Source: Ichthyophthirius multifiliis (Eukaryota > Ciliophora > Oligohymenophorea > Hymenostomatida). From it: a DNA stretch of 64,000 bases. The stretch is taken from the NCBI RefSeq assembly GCF_000220395.1, contig NW_004086162.1:62001-126000 (forward strand), read 5' to 3'. The notes under the pieces were generated by a model. The model did no database searches, was not told where the DNA came from, and was given only the letters and a program-made list of their open reading frames with translations. Both the position numbers and the translations under genes were made by a program. The first letter of the stretch is position 1. Every line of letters begins with the position of its first letter. Of this stretch, positions 13,871-25,190 are shown piece after piece.

Positions 13871-15029
13871 TCATTATATATATTCATCCAGAATTATACA
13901 ATTTTTTAATTTTTCTTCATTATACATTTATTTATATTATTCAATAGTAATTAATTAATTAATTTCTTCACTTTCTAAATCGCCTTAAATAATATTTGGA
14001 GGCCTTATAAAATATAATATAATAATAATTTATAAAAATAAAATAAAATACCATTAATATTATGTAACATTAGGCGCGTTTCCACCAAATTTTTATTCTA
14101 CTTAGATTTTATTGCAATGTTTAAATAAATCAGAAGGACAGTTTGATTTAATAATGTTAACTTTATTTACAGTATTTTCTTCAAGGAAATGCTAAACAGC
14201 TTTCCAAGGAATCCAAACTGTATTAGAGCAATTAACGCAATATAATTTATACATTCTAGCTCTATAATTAGATTATAGGAATTTTATAATCTTTTCAAAT
14301 TTCTATATTTTATAAAATAAAAAAAAATATTAGATTTTTTGTTTTGTTTTACAAATATAGGTAAAGAAAATAGTCCAGTATTATTAAAATCTAAAATAAT
14401 AACCCAGTTTTCAACTTATCCTGGTAAAAGCATATTATTTATAACAACTTCAAGAAAGTAAGAAATATACAATATCATTTTATCTTCTTCAAATTATTTA
14501 AAATCTAATTTATAAGCATTTAATACCATAATAGGCCTAAATCTACTATCTCTTCCATGAAGATATATAATTCCTGAAGTCAAAAATTTATATATTTCAT
14601 CTTAATTTTTTATTAATTCATCGGAATATAATTGTGATAAAGTCGCCTATCTCCATGTATTATGACTTTTTGCACTCGCTATTGTATTTTGGTAGTTATA
14701 TCCACTGGCTTATATAAAACGCATTTTATTAGCCTTATTCCAATACTTATAATCATTAAATACTTCTTAGTCTTGTGTATTTTATTATAATTAATTTTCA
14801 AACTTTTAATACTCTTAATTTTCGAAATCTGTGTATTAGGAATTACCTTCAAAATACCAGCGATTTCCTTTTATACCTTCTCCATTAATTTATTAAGAAA
14901 CTTTTTTTAAATTTTAAAATAATATATAATTATTTTTATTATCGTTTTACTTGATGGGAAATATAAGTAGGCTTATTTTGGTGGATTTAAAAATTAGTAA
15001 TTGTTTGGACTTTCTAAATTGTTTTTCAT
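13871..15029 (-). CDS. Sec14-like CRAL-TRIO lipid-transfer protein
   Basis: Three introns (14901-14950, 14303-14352, 14004-14051; 48-50 bp each) give an exact 1011-nt coding sequence of 336 residues. The CRAL-TRIO fold is recognisable from YLHGRDSRFRPIMVLNAYK, then an alpha-helical stretch, then NWVIILDFNNTGLFSLPI, and later YRARMYKLYCVNCSNTVWI with the FLEENTVNKVNII segment, all in the order seen in Sec14 proteins. Members bind and exchange phosphatidylinositol or other hydrophobic ligands and support membrane traffic or signalling. The N-terminal 130 residues are Asn/Gln-rich and replace the usual CRAL-TRIO-N helices only loosely. There is no signal peptide or membrane segment, so it should be cytosolic. 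The ligand cannot be read from sequence. Confidence 0.85.
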
Positions 15030-15260
15030 ATATTTATTTTTTTTATTAAACAAAAATTATTAAATATTATTTTTTTATTTATTTTGTTAGTAATTGTATA
15101 TTTTTAAATAGAAAAAAAAAAAGATAAAAAAAATATAAAAATAAAAAAAGATATTTATATAATAATATAAATATATATATTTTTTTTTATTTATTAAATA
15201 TTAATTAATATATTTTATTATATTTATATTTTTAAATTTTTTAAACCTTACATAATTTAT

Positions 15261-17377
15261 ATGAGTTAAAACAGTTAAAATAATGATTATGAACAATATG
15301 AAGACTAATACAATATATAATGTAAATAAAACATAATTAAACAAAGCAAAATTTATTAACTATTAAACAATATTAATAAAATTTATTTTGTAAATTTAAT
15401 AAATAAAAAAAAAGAAGATAATAATTATAGCCAAGATCATTATAATTCTGAAATAAATAATTAATAAAATAGTGATTAAAATTCTTAATAATTAAATATT
15501 CCATAATAAGCCGAAAATTAAATATAATTAAATATAAATAATGTATTTTTATTTTTGATTATAATATATTAATATATTAATTTGTTTTTATTTTTTAATT
15601 CAGACATAAATTATCTTCAAAAGATAAGATAATTCTATTGATTTAAAGCTTTTTATTGGATAATTGCCTAAAATATGGTATTCTTTAATTAATTTTTTTA
15701 TATATATTTAAATATAAAATGGGAGTTTAAATATAGTTTATATCTTAAAAGAGTTAAAAATACTAATAAATAACATACATATAATTATGTATAGTTATAG
15801 ACATAAATAATTTCAAAAAAATAAATAAAATAAAATAAAAAACACATAATTTTAATTTTAAAAAATCAAATTAATTTATCAAAAATAAAATTTCAAAAAA
15901 TATAAATTATTAATAAAAAATAGGGAAAAAGAATAAATAAAAGACTTCTTTACAAAATATGGGAAAATATATGAAGTATAAGTAATAAGGGATGCAAAAG
16001 GGTAACATAAAGGCTGTGCTTTTGTAAAATTTGCATCAATGACTGACGCTGAAAGGGCAATATAAGATTTAAAAAACAAACCTTTATCAGGAGTTTATAT
16101 ATATATATATATATATAAACATATATTTATTCCTTTACTTATATCTAAAAGATGAAAAATAATATAGAAATAAAATGGGCTGATAATGAGGAAGAAAGAT
16201 TAGGTGTTAACTAAGATTCTGATCATAAATTATTTATAGGTTCATTACCAAAAACTTGTACAGAAGTAATATATTTGTTTATTTTTTGTTAATAAAATAA
16301 TAATTAAAAAAGTAAAATATAAGAGATATATTTGAAACTTTCGGAGAAATAGAAGAACTTCATTTAATGAAAGATAGCTAGAATAATACTAGATAAGCTT
16401 TTTTAAAATATAAATTAAAAGAAAAAGCGCATTTAGCAATAAGGAATTTGAATTCTTAAGTTTATATAGGAAATTCTGAAAATCCAATTGAAGTTAGATT
16501 TGCAAAAAAATATATTGAACCAGAACATACAAAATCAGTTTTTTTTTATTGAAAAAAAAATAAAAAATAATAATATTAATTTTATGTTTTTATAAAAAAA
16601 AAAAAGATTATACCATAAAAAAAGAATGATGTTCCTTAAGTTAATGTAAAATTAAAATAAATAATAATAAATTAAATTATTTTAAATTTTTTTTTTAGTG
16701 GCAAAAAATATATTTTAAATATTATACTGAGGATAATATAGGATATTATTATCATCCTTATACAAATTCTAGCAGTTTCGATAAACCATAAGCTGGATCT
16801 TTAATAAATGATATTGATGGATCAACTGAATTCATAGAAGCTAACCCTATATAATAACTTTTAATGTAGAAAAATGAAGTTTTTGTTATTAATGATAGAA
16901 AAGATGTTTGTAAATAATTTTATTAATATTTTTAAAATATAAAAATTAAAAAAAAAAGATGATGGGAAAAAGCATGGTCCTCCAGGTTCTAATTTATTCA
17001 TTTTTCATCTTCCTACTGATTTTAGAGATTCGGATCTTGAAAGACTTTTCGGTTAATTTGGAGAAGTTATTTCTGCAAGAGTAAATACTAGACCAGATGG
17101 TACTAGCAAAGGATTTGGTAATTATTTATTTAGAAAATAAAAAATTAAATATTTTTTTTTCTTTTTTCTAGGTTTTATTAGTTATAATTCTGCAAAAGAA
17201 GCTGAAGATGCAATTAATAATTTGAATGGATTTTAACTAAAAAGTATTTTTTAATTATTTGTTTTTTGTAATTTATTATATTTTTTATGTTTAGATAAAA
17301 GATTAAAAGTAGAAATAAAAAAAGAATAAAATACATTACATTCTTCTTCTTTTTAGAATAATTTTAATCCGTTTTGA
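15261..17377 (+). CDS. CELF/Bruno-like RNA-binding protein (RRM-RRM-WW-like-RRM)
   Basis: Three RRMs are clear. RRM1 has RNP2 LFIGQLPKIW and RNP1 KGCAFVKFAS. RRM2 has RNP2 LFIGSLPK and RNP1-like RQAFLKYKL. The C-terminal RRM3 has LFIFHLPTDF and KGFGFISYNSAKEAEDAI. This two-plus-one arrangement is that of CELF/Bruno proteins, which regulate splicing, translation and decay of mRNAs. Between RRM2 and RRM3 (about 16700-16790) lies WQKIYFKYYTEDNIGYYYHP followed by YTNSSSFDKP, which resembles a WW domain with the second aromatic replaced, as in plant FCA-type relatives. The N-terminal 80 residues are Asn/Gln-rich. There are several introns. The one within RRM1 (15678-15923, 246 bp) is unusually long, and its removal restores a perfect RRM. 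The stop TGA is at 17375-17377. Confidence 0.88.
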
Positions 17378-17873
17378 GAGAAGGATAAAAAATAAAAAAA
17401 ATTAATTTAAAAATAAAAAATTTCTGAACAGTAAGAAAATCGCATTAAAATAAAAAAAAATATATAAAAATAAATTAAAATCATTAAATTTATTTATTCT
17501 TTCATTTTAATATTATATGAATATAAAAAGTATATATTTATCTATATCCTTTTTGTTCAAAAATTTGTTTTTTATTCAATTTATTTTGTTTATATTTTTT
17601 TCATAAATTTTATTTTTTTCTAAATATCAGTATATTTTATTATACATATTTATAAACATTTATGTGTAAAAACGTTAAAATTAATCATATAATACGAGTA
17701 TTGATATTTTTGTTTTGTATTTTGATTTTAATAAATTTATAAAATTTTTATAAAAATTATAATATTAATATTTAAAAAATATAAAATTTTTTAAATATAA
17801 TAAGTTTAATTGTATAATGAAAAAATAAAAAAAAAATTATAATTAATATTATATATAAATATGAATATAAATA

Positions 17874-17925
<52 letters not shown>

Positions 17926-19202
17926 TTTATTTTATTATATTAATATTTAACATTTGAAAATTTATTTATTAATGAATACTAATAATTAATATAAATTCTT
18001 TTCTTTTTGTTTATATAGTTATAAATTTATTATATATGATTTTTATTTATATAATTTTTTTTTTTTATTTATTTATATTTAATTTTATATATATCTTTTT
18101 TATAAATAAATTTTACTTTTTTTTTTTTTTTTTTAATATTAGTTTGTTCTTTTTTTAATCAACTAAAATTATATTCCTGCTTTACAAAGTAATGTAACAT
18201 AAAAAATAATTTTTTTCAAAACTAGCTTCCTTCGCTATTAAAACCACTTTGTAAGCTCCTATATTTATTTTTCATCTCTTCAATATATTTTTTTTTTTAT
18301 ATGTAATTTATAATTAACTTTTTATTTATAATCTTTTAATTGTGTTTAGTTTATTTTTTCTTAAGTAATTAAAGTGTAATTTTTTTTTATATATTTAAAT
18401 CACAACATCCATATGATTTTTAATATAACTAGTTTATATTGCTGTATGTTTTGTTTTGTTTCTAAATTGCTTATATTAAAATGAGTCCTTAGATCGTTAT
18501 TGAATATATTATTTAAAATTTTCTAATGTTTGAAATATAATTAAATAAATATTGCATTTAATTTTTTAATTTTTTTAGATTAAATAAATATCTTTTTCTT
18601 ATATTGGGATTTTTATACATTAAAATTTAAACATAATGTATTTTATGAACTTTTTAAATTTTATTTTTTAATTTTATTTAATATTTTATAAGATATTTTA
18701 ATGATTTTCACAATATAATTATACTATATATTTTTTTATTCTAAATACTTAATAAACTTTTACTTTTATTTATTTTAATATAATGTATAATATTTTATTA
18801 TTATTTAATAAATGTTTTTTTTTTTTTTTAGATAATGTTTTTTAATCTACTATATATATTTGAGTATTATAAAAAATTAATTTTTTTATTTTTGAAATTT
18901 TATTGTATATATTATAATAATGTATTTTATTATTTTTGTAAAACTATATTTATTCTTTAAATAATTTTAATATAAAGCAAAAAAAAAAAAAATATTTATC
19001 AAATTTTATTAAAAATACTTTTATTATTTTTTTTATTTATTTAATTTAAATTGTTTATAAATTTAACAAACATAAAATTATATATTTTTATTTTAAAATT
19101 ATTAAAACATTAATCATTTAAAAAGGATTGAATGTAAGATTAAAATAATGAAAAGCAGTAATTGTTAATAGGATAAATAATATAAGAAAAGAAAAAAATA
19201 AA
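17378..19202. other. Long AT-rich intergenic region
   Basis: 1.8 kb without a credible gene on either strand. It holds a long (AT)n tract and many poly-T/poly-A runs. It separates the RRM gene from the polo-like kinase gene and must include the latter's promoter, but no distinct element stands out. Confidence 0.65.
17879..17922. repeat. (AT)22 microsatellite
   Basis: Perfect dinucleotide tract of about 22 units in intergenic DNA. Confidence 0.95.
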
Positions 19203-21211
19203 ATGAATTAATGGATAACAAAAGCTTCATATGAAATATAAACGAAATTAGGTAAAGGTGGTTTTGCGAAAGTGTATTTAGCAAAAGAAATATAAACTAA
19301 TTAAAAATATGCTATAAAAGTAGTAGAGAAGAAATCTCTTATAAAAGATTCATTTAAAGAAAAAGTATTTTTTGTTATATTTTTTTTTAAATTATTATTT
19401 ATTAGTTTAAACAATATAAAAAATATTTTTTTTTAATAACAAAAAGTTAAAATAAGAAATAAATTTTTAAAAAATACTTGATCATGAAAACATTGTAAAA
19501 TACTATAAATCTTTTGAAGATTAATATTTTGTTTATATTATTTTGGAATATTGTAGTAATTAAGTAATTTTTAAATTTTTTTTATTATTAATAAAATATT
19601 TACTTTTTTAGAGTTTTAAAGAATTATTAGATAGAAGAAAAAGACTAACAGAAATTGAAATTAAAAGCCATTTAATTTAAATGATAAAGTCACTTTAATA
19701 TAGTCATTCTAAAGGAGTAATTCATAGAGAGTAATATATTTATTTATTTTGTTCAAAATAAAAAATAAATTATAAATAAAGTTTAAAAATAGCAAATATT
19801 TTTCTTAACCATAATATGGTTGTTAAATTAGCAGATTTCGGATTATCTGCTTTTATAGAATTTCCTTAATAAAAAAGAATGTAATTTTTTATATTATTTA
19901 TTTTTATTTTAACAAAAATTATTCAAGGACTGTTTGTGGTACTCCTAATTATATTGCCCCTGAAGTTTTAAAAAAATTAGGACATGACTATATGGTGGAT
20001 ATATGGGCTTTGGGTGTAATTACTTATACTTTTTTAATTGGAAAACCTCCTTTTGAAGAAAAAGAGGTTGAAAATACTTTAGCAAATATTAAAGCAAATA
20101 GATACAAATTTCCTGTAAAAAATTATTAATAATATATATATATTTAAATAATTATTAAAGTAAAATATAGAAATTTCAAGAGAAGCTACAGATTTTATAA
20201 AAAAAGCACTAAATTAAAATCCTGAGGAAAGATTAAGCTTATAAGATATGTTAAATCATTCTTTTTTATAAAGTGAAATTTATGAAATACCTATTACTTT
20301 GCCAAACAGTACTTTGGCTTTGCCTCCTACTTAAATTTATTTAAAGAAAATATTAAAAAATCAAATTGAAAATGTTTAAAACGAAAGTAATATTTTAATG
20401 TCTGAATATTAGGATAATTAAAAAATATTAAATTAAAATATTTTGGTGATTGATTATATTGATTGTAATAACAACTTTTATTTATCATATTATTTAAACA
20501 ATGGTAATACTGGAATTATATTTAAAGATAATTCTCATGGAATTTTATTGTAAAATGAGTAATAAAAAGATATATATATGTTATTTTATTATTTTATTTG
20601 TTAAAAAAAAAACTATTTTTTTATTAGAAACTTTTTATTTTCTTAAAATATAAATTCGATAAATGATTATATTAGCTTTAATAAAAACTAAATTCCTGAA
20701 AAGCTTGCTGCTTAATACTCATTAACTTATTAAATAAAATAATTTTTCTATAATAAAAATTTGATTATAGTATTTTTATATATTTAAAACTTTAAATTTA
20801 TATGTTTATTTAAAGAATTCCGAACTTAATAAAATATAGGATTGTTAAGAAATAAAATAGATATTTATAAAAAAGTTTTAAAATAGTAATTAAGCTTCAG
20901 TTTTTAAGTTTAATAATCAAAATTTATAAGTAATATTTTATGATAAATCCTAAATATTTATAGAATAAAAAAGCAAAAATATATATTTTAAAGATAAAAA
21001 TGGTATTTTGTAAATTTATGATATTAAAAATTATAAAGATATACCGAATAAATTAACAAAAAGAATTATTTATATTAAAAATAATTTTAATAAAAAAATT
21101 AAGAAATTAATTAATACTGCTGCATCTACTAATTATTCAAACTAATCAAATGTTTTAATGGATAAATTGATTGTAGGATAAAAGCTTTAGTTCTCTGCAG
21201 TTAAGTTATGA
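19203..21211 (+). CDS. PLK: Polo-like kinase
   Basis: Mitotic Ser/Thr kinase. The N-terminal catalytic domain shows the glycine loop [14 protein letters not shown], the VAIK-type lysine in [21 protein letters not shown] (spliced across an intron at about 19730-19782), ADFGLSAF, and the activation segment [20 protein letters not shown], very close to PLK1. [16 protein letters not shown] ends the kinase fold. A polo-box region follows: [20 protein letters not shown] then [20 protein letters not shown] matches polo box 1, and [20 protein letters not shown] plus [14 protein letters not shown] matches polo box 2. At least six short introns are needed. The stop TGA is at 21209-21211. Sequence alone does not decide between the PLK1 and PLK4 classes, although the activation loop and tandem polo boxes favour PLK1. 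In ciliates it should act at basal bodies and in nuclear division. Confidence 0.93.
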
Positions 21212-21633
21212 TAGAAGTTATAGTATTTTTATAGAATAGAAATGTTAATTTTTGAAAAAAATATTTCATAAATAAAACATTTATATTTTAATATATATAT
21301 ATAAAAATAAAATAAAAATTATAATGACTTTTTTAATATAAAAAATATACATAAAATGATTATTTATATAAAATTTATATATTTTAGTAATAAATACATA
21401 AATAATTTAATACATTATCTAAAATATATATTTTAAAATATAAATAAAAATATTAAAAAGTAATATAAAAAATTTAATTTAATATTGAAAAGTAAAATAA
21501 TATCTAATAGTTATTACAAACACGTGTTTTTTGAATCAAATAAATATAAATCTTATTTTTTAAAAAAAATAATAAATAAAAAATAAAAAAAAAATTAAAT
21601 ATATAAAATAAAAGATATATATTTTTTATAACT
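21212..21633. other. Intergenic spacer
   Basis: AT-rich, about 420 bp between the kinase and SEC63 on the same strand. No coding frame or motif seen. Confidence 0.6.
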
Positions 21634-23901
21634 ATGTCTAGCTTTAAAGATTCATTTACAAGAGGGGAAGGAGATTAAAATCTTTAATATGATGATACAG
21701 CTTTTTGTTATTTTTTTTTGACTTTTTTAGGGACTGTATAATTAGTCTTTGTATGGAAAACATTAAGCTAACTATTATATAATCCTTTAAAAGATATATT
21801 AAAGAATGCAATTAAAAATAAATTTTTTGATTAAAAATTAAAGATACTTCGCCAATAAATAAATAAAAATAAATACAATTCAAGTTTATTTTTTAAAGTA
21901 AGAAACAATAAATTAATACCTAAATCTTAAATTTTTTTTTTAAAAAAATAATAAAAAATAAGATACTAATAATAATTGCTATTACTATATTAATATTTAA
22001 AACTTACTAAAGTATTCCTGAACAATAAAGTTTAAAACGGTTTGATCCTTATGATATTTTAGAAATAAGCAGATCAGCTACTGATAAAGAAATAAAGAAA
22101 GCTTATAGGTATTTTTTAAAATAAATTAAAAAATAAATAAATAATTTTTTAAAAAAATTAGACGTTTAATGATAAAGTATCATCCTGATAAAAATGATGA
22201 ACCAGATGCAAAACATAAATTTTTATTAATAACAAAAGCACATGAATGTTTAACAGATGAAAAAAAGAAGTAAGCATGTGAAAAATTTGGAAGTCCTGAT
22301 GGTCCAGGAAGTTTACATGTAGCAATTGCAATGCCTTCGTTTTTATTAAAAAAAGAAAACCATGTTACTATTTTGGCTATATTTTTTTTAGTTTTTATTG
22401 TTATTATACCAACTTATGTTATTTATTGGTTTTAAGATAGTGAGAAATTAAATGATAAAGGTATATATAATTATTTATTATTTTAATTTAAAATATGTTA
22501 TTTAGGTATGTCAAGAGATAATTATGAAATTCTATTATATATTATGAATGAAAACATGCCTTCTAATTAAATTCCTGATATTATTGGTTTTTGTATGGAG
22601 TTTAGAAAAATGTATGCTTCGAATTTAGAAAGTAAATAATTGGTTAAAGTATTTTTTTTTTTAAAAAAAAAAAAAATTAAGTTAATAAATATTTTTTATT
22701 ATTATTATTTAAAAAGTTATATTCCTAAGTTGTTGAATAATTCCCTTAAAAAAAAAAAAACATGTAATAAATAGAAAAGGCTTATGTACTTCTTTGCGCA
22801 CATATGTTAGGTTTAGAAATTCCTGAAACTTCAAGGGAACAATTAACTTATATTTAAAAAAAAACTCCTGCAATTTTAGATTCAATGATAGATCTATGTT
22901 GCAGTTTAGGCTAACCAAGAGGATAATAATATAAATACTTAGGAGGTTAATGCTTATTGAATACAATATTTTTCTAATAACATTTTTATTAGGTTATTTT
23001 TTTTATTTTATTTTTAAATAAATATATATATAAACAAAAGGGATTATGGGGAAACAATATAGAAATGAATCAAATAAGTTATTTTTATGAAAACGTAGAA
23101 TTAAAAAAATCCTAAAAACTCGGTCCATTAAGAAATTTAGTGAAATAAACAAGAGAAGAACGTAAATTGAAAGTTGTTGAAAGTGAATAAGACTTAAAAG
23201 AAGTAAATGATGAAATCGATAATTTCCCAAATATAGAAATTTCTTACAAAGTACATGTCCCTGATTAATTGGAATTAACAGACGCAGATATTTATGAAGT
23301 GTAAATAAAATTAGAAAGATTAAATATTGAAAAAGGAAAATAAATTAAATATAGTAATACTCCTAGATATCCTTTCTTTAAATAAGAAAAATGGCATATT
23401 ATTATTACTAACATTAAAAAACATATCGTGTATTATGAATTTATTACTAGTCAAGAAAAAGAAGTTGAAGTTTCATTTAAATTACCTCCTCATTAACCGG
23501 GTATTCATTAATATGTTTTATATGCAAAACCTGATTGCTATATTGGATTTGATATTGAAAAAGAAGTTAAATTTAAAGTTTTTTCTGTTAAAGATGTTAA
23601 TAGGGTAATTTTTATTATATATGTATTATAAAGAATATTATTAAATTTTTTTATTTGATAGGAAAAATTCTAATATCACTAAGAAGATTAAGATTTAGGT
23701 GCTACACCAACATTGTTCTAGTAAATGATGTAGGTAATGGCTCCGAGATAAGAAGAAGAAGAAGAGGAAGAAGAAGAAGAATAAAATTAATAACCAAATA
23801 GAAATAATGATAAAGAAGAATAAAATATTAAGGAAAATTAAAAAGAAGAGGAAAGTGATTAAGAAGAATTGGATAAAAAAGAGGTAAAAAAAAATAATTG
23901 A
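21634..23901 (+). CDS. SEC63: SEC63-like translocon J-protein
   Basis: ER membrane subunit that recruits Hsp70 (BiP) to the Sec61 channel. The N-terminus has one membrane segment (FCYFFLTFLGTVQLVFVW), a second (ILIIIAITILIF), then a J domain with FDPYDILEISRSATDKEIKK and the essential HPD in KYHPDKNDEPDAKHKF. After it comes GSPDGPGSLHVAIAMPSFLL, which matches SEC63 rather than other DnaJ proteins, and a third membrane segment (ILAIFFLVFIVIIPTYVIYW). The Brl domain follows, with KAYVLLCAHMLGLEIPETSR and LDSMIDLCCSLGQPRG. The C-terminus is strongly acidic (APRQEEEEEEEEEEQ), as in other SEC63 proteins. Several 45-60 bp introns. Stop TGA at 23899-23901. Confidence 0.95.
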
Positions 23902-24646
23902 ATTTTTATTTAAGTAAATTTTTATAATTAATTAATAAAACAAATATCAACTAATATTTTAAAAAATTTGATAAGAATATTTATTATGTTATTTTATTTT
24001 AAATATACATATATATATATATATTTATATATAATATATATATTTATATTTATTTTAATATTATTTTATATTTTAATATTTACAATAATTTAATTAATAG
24101 AAATTTATTTTTTTATAATTTTAATCAATTTATTTTCTATTATTTTAAAGATATATTAATATTATTTAATTTTTTTAAATAACTAAGATTTTAAGTGACT
24201 TCTCATATTTTGTTTTTTTATTTTTATTTTATTTATATCCTATAAAATTAGGTTATTTAAAATTTATTATAGATTTATTCGTTAAAAAATATATTTAAAA
24301 TTTTAATTTTTTTAATGACATAAAATATGTCTAAAAATTTTATAGAATAAATTATAAATATTTTTTTTTTTTAATAAATATTTAAAAAGTACAAAAATAT
24401 TATTATAAGATTTAAAATAAATATTATTATTATTATTAACTTTTTATTTAAAATATATATATGTGTTTAACAATTTTCTATATTTATCAATATTTTGTAT
24501 TAATTAAATTAATATTTATTTAATATATATTATTAAAGAAAAAGATAGAAAAAAATTATAATAATAATTAAATAAAAGTAAAAATAATTAAATATTTTAA
24601 ATAATTTTTTCGCAATAAATAAAATTAAAAATAATAGTTATAAAAA
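23902..24646. other. Intergenic spacer
   Basis: AT-rich 745 bp between SEC63 and the endosulfine gene on the same strand. Contains a TA tract near 24005-24060; nothing else identified. Confidence 0.6.
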
Positions 24647-24904
24647 ATGGTTTTAATTAATAATATATAATACCACATTAAAATTATAAAAAAAAGGATG
24701 ACGAAATAGCTAGACAGGCTGCATAAATGGAAGAAAAAATGAAAAAAATGGGCAAGAAAAAACCTCTTATTAAATAAGATAAAGATGTATTAATTTTAAA
24801 ATTATAATTTTGATTTATTAAAAATTATTTATAACATTTTAAAGAAAAAAGTTTTTGATTCTGCAGATTATTATAAAGATTAAGAAGAATAAGGAAAAAG
24901 TTGA
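24647..24904 (+). CDS. Minimal endosulfine/ARPP19-like PP2A inhibitor
   Basis: Three exons: the ATG alone (24647-24649), 24697-24786 and 24845-24904, with introns of 47 and 58 bp, giving exactly 50 residues. The protein holds the endosulfine signature: KKKPLIKQDKDKKVFDSADY, close to plant and fungal ENSA/Igo proteins (KPPLI followed by FDSADW/FDSGDY). In that family the Ser of FDSxDY is phosphorylated by Greatwall/Rim15-type kinases, after which the protein inhibits PP2A-B55. It is far shorter than animal ENSA (about 120 residues), ending 12 residues after the motif. The intron directly after the start codon is inferred because it is the only way to join an ATG to the upstream conserved-looking segment DDEIARQAAQMEEK; starting at the internal ATG at 24728 is the alternative. 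PP2A-C is also encoded in this window. Confidence 0.8.
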
Positions 24905-24952
24905 TATATATATAATTGAAAAAAATTATAAATAAATAAATTTTTAAGCAAA

Positions 24953-24996
<44 letters not shown>

Positions 24997-25190
24997 TATA
25001 TATATATAATTATATATATAATATTAATTATATATATTCATTTTTAATAATAAAAAAAATTATTAATTATTTTTATAAATATTTTTATAATTAAATATAA
25101 AATATTTATAATTAACTAAAAAGAATAAAATATATTTCTAAACTTAATAAAATAAAATAATATATAATTTTTTATTATTTATTTATTTTT
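24905..25190. other. Intergenic spacer with TA microsatellite
   Basis: Convergent 3' ends of the endosulfine gene and the repeat-protein gene. A TA-rich tract covers about 24958-25030. No gene seen. Confidence 0.65.
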
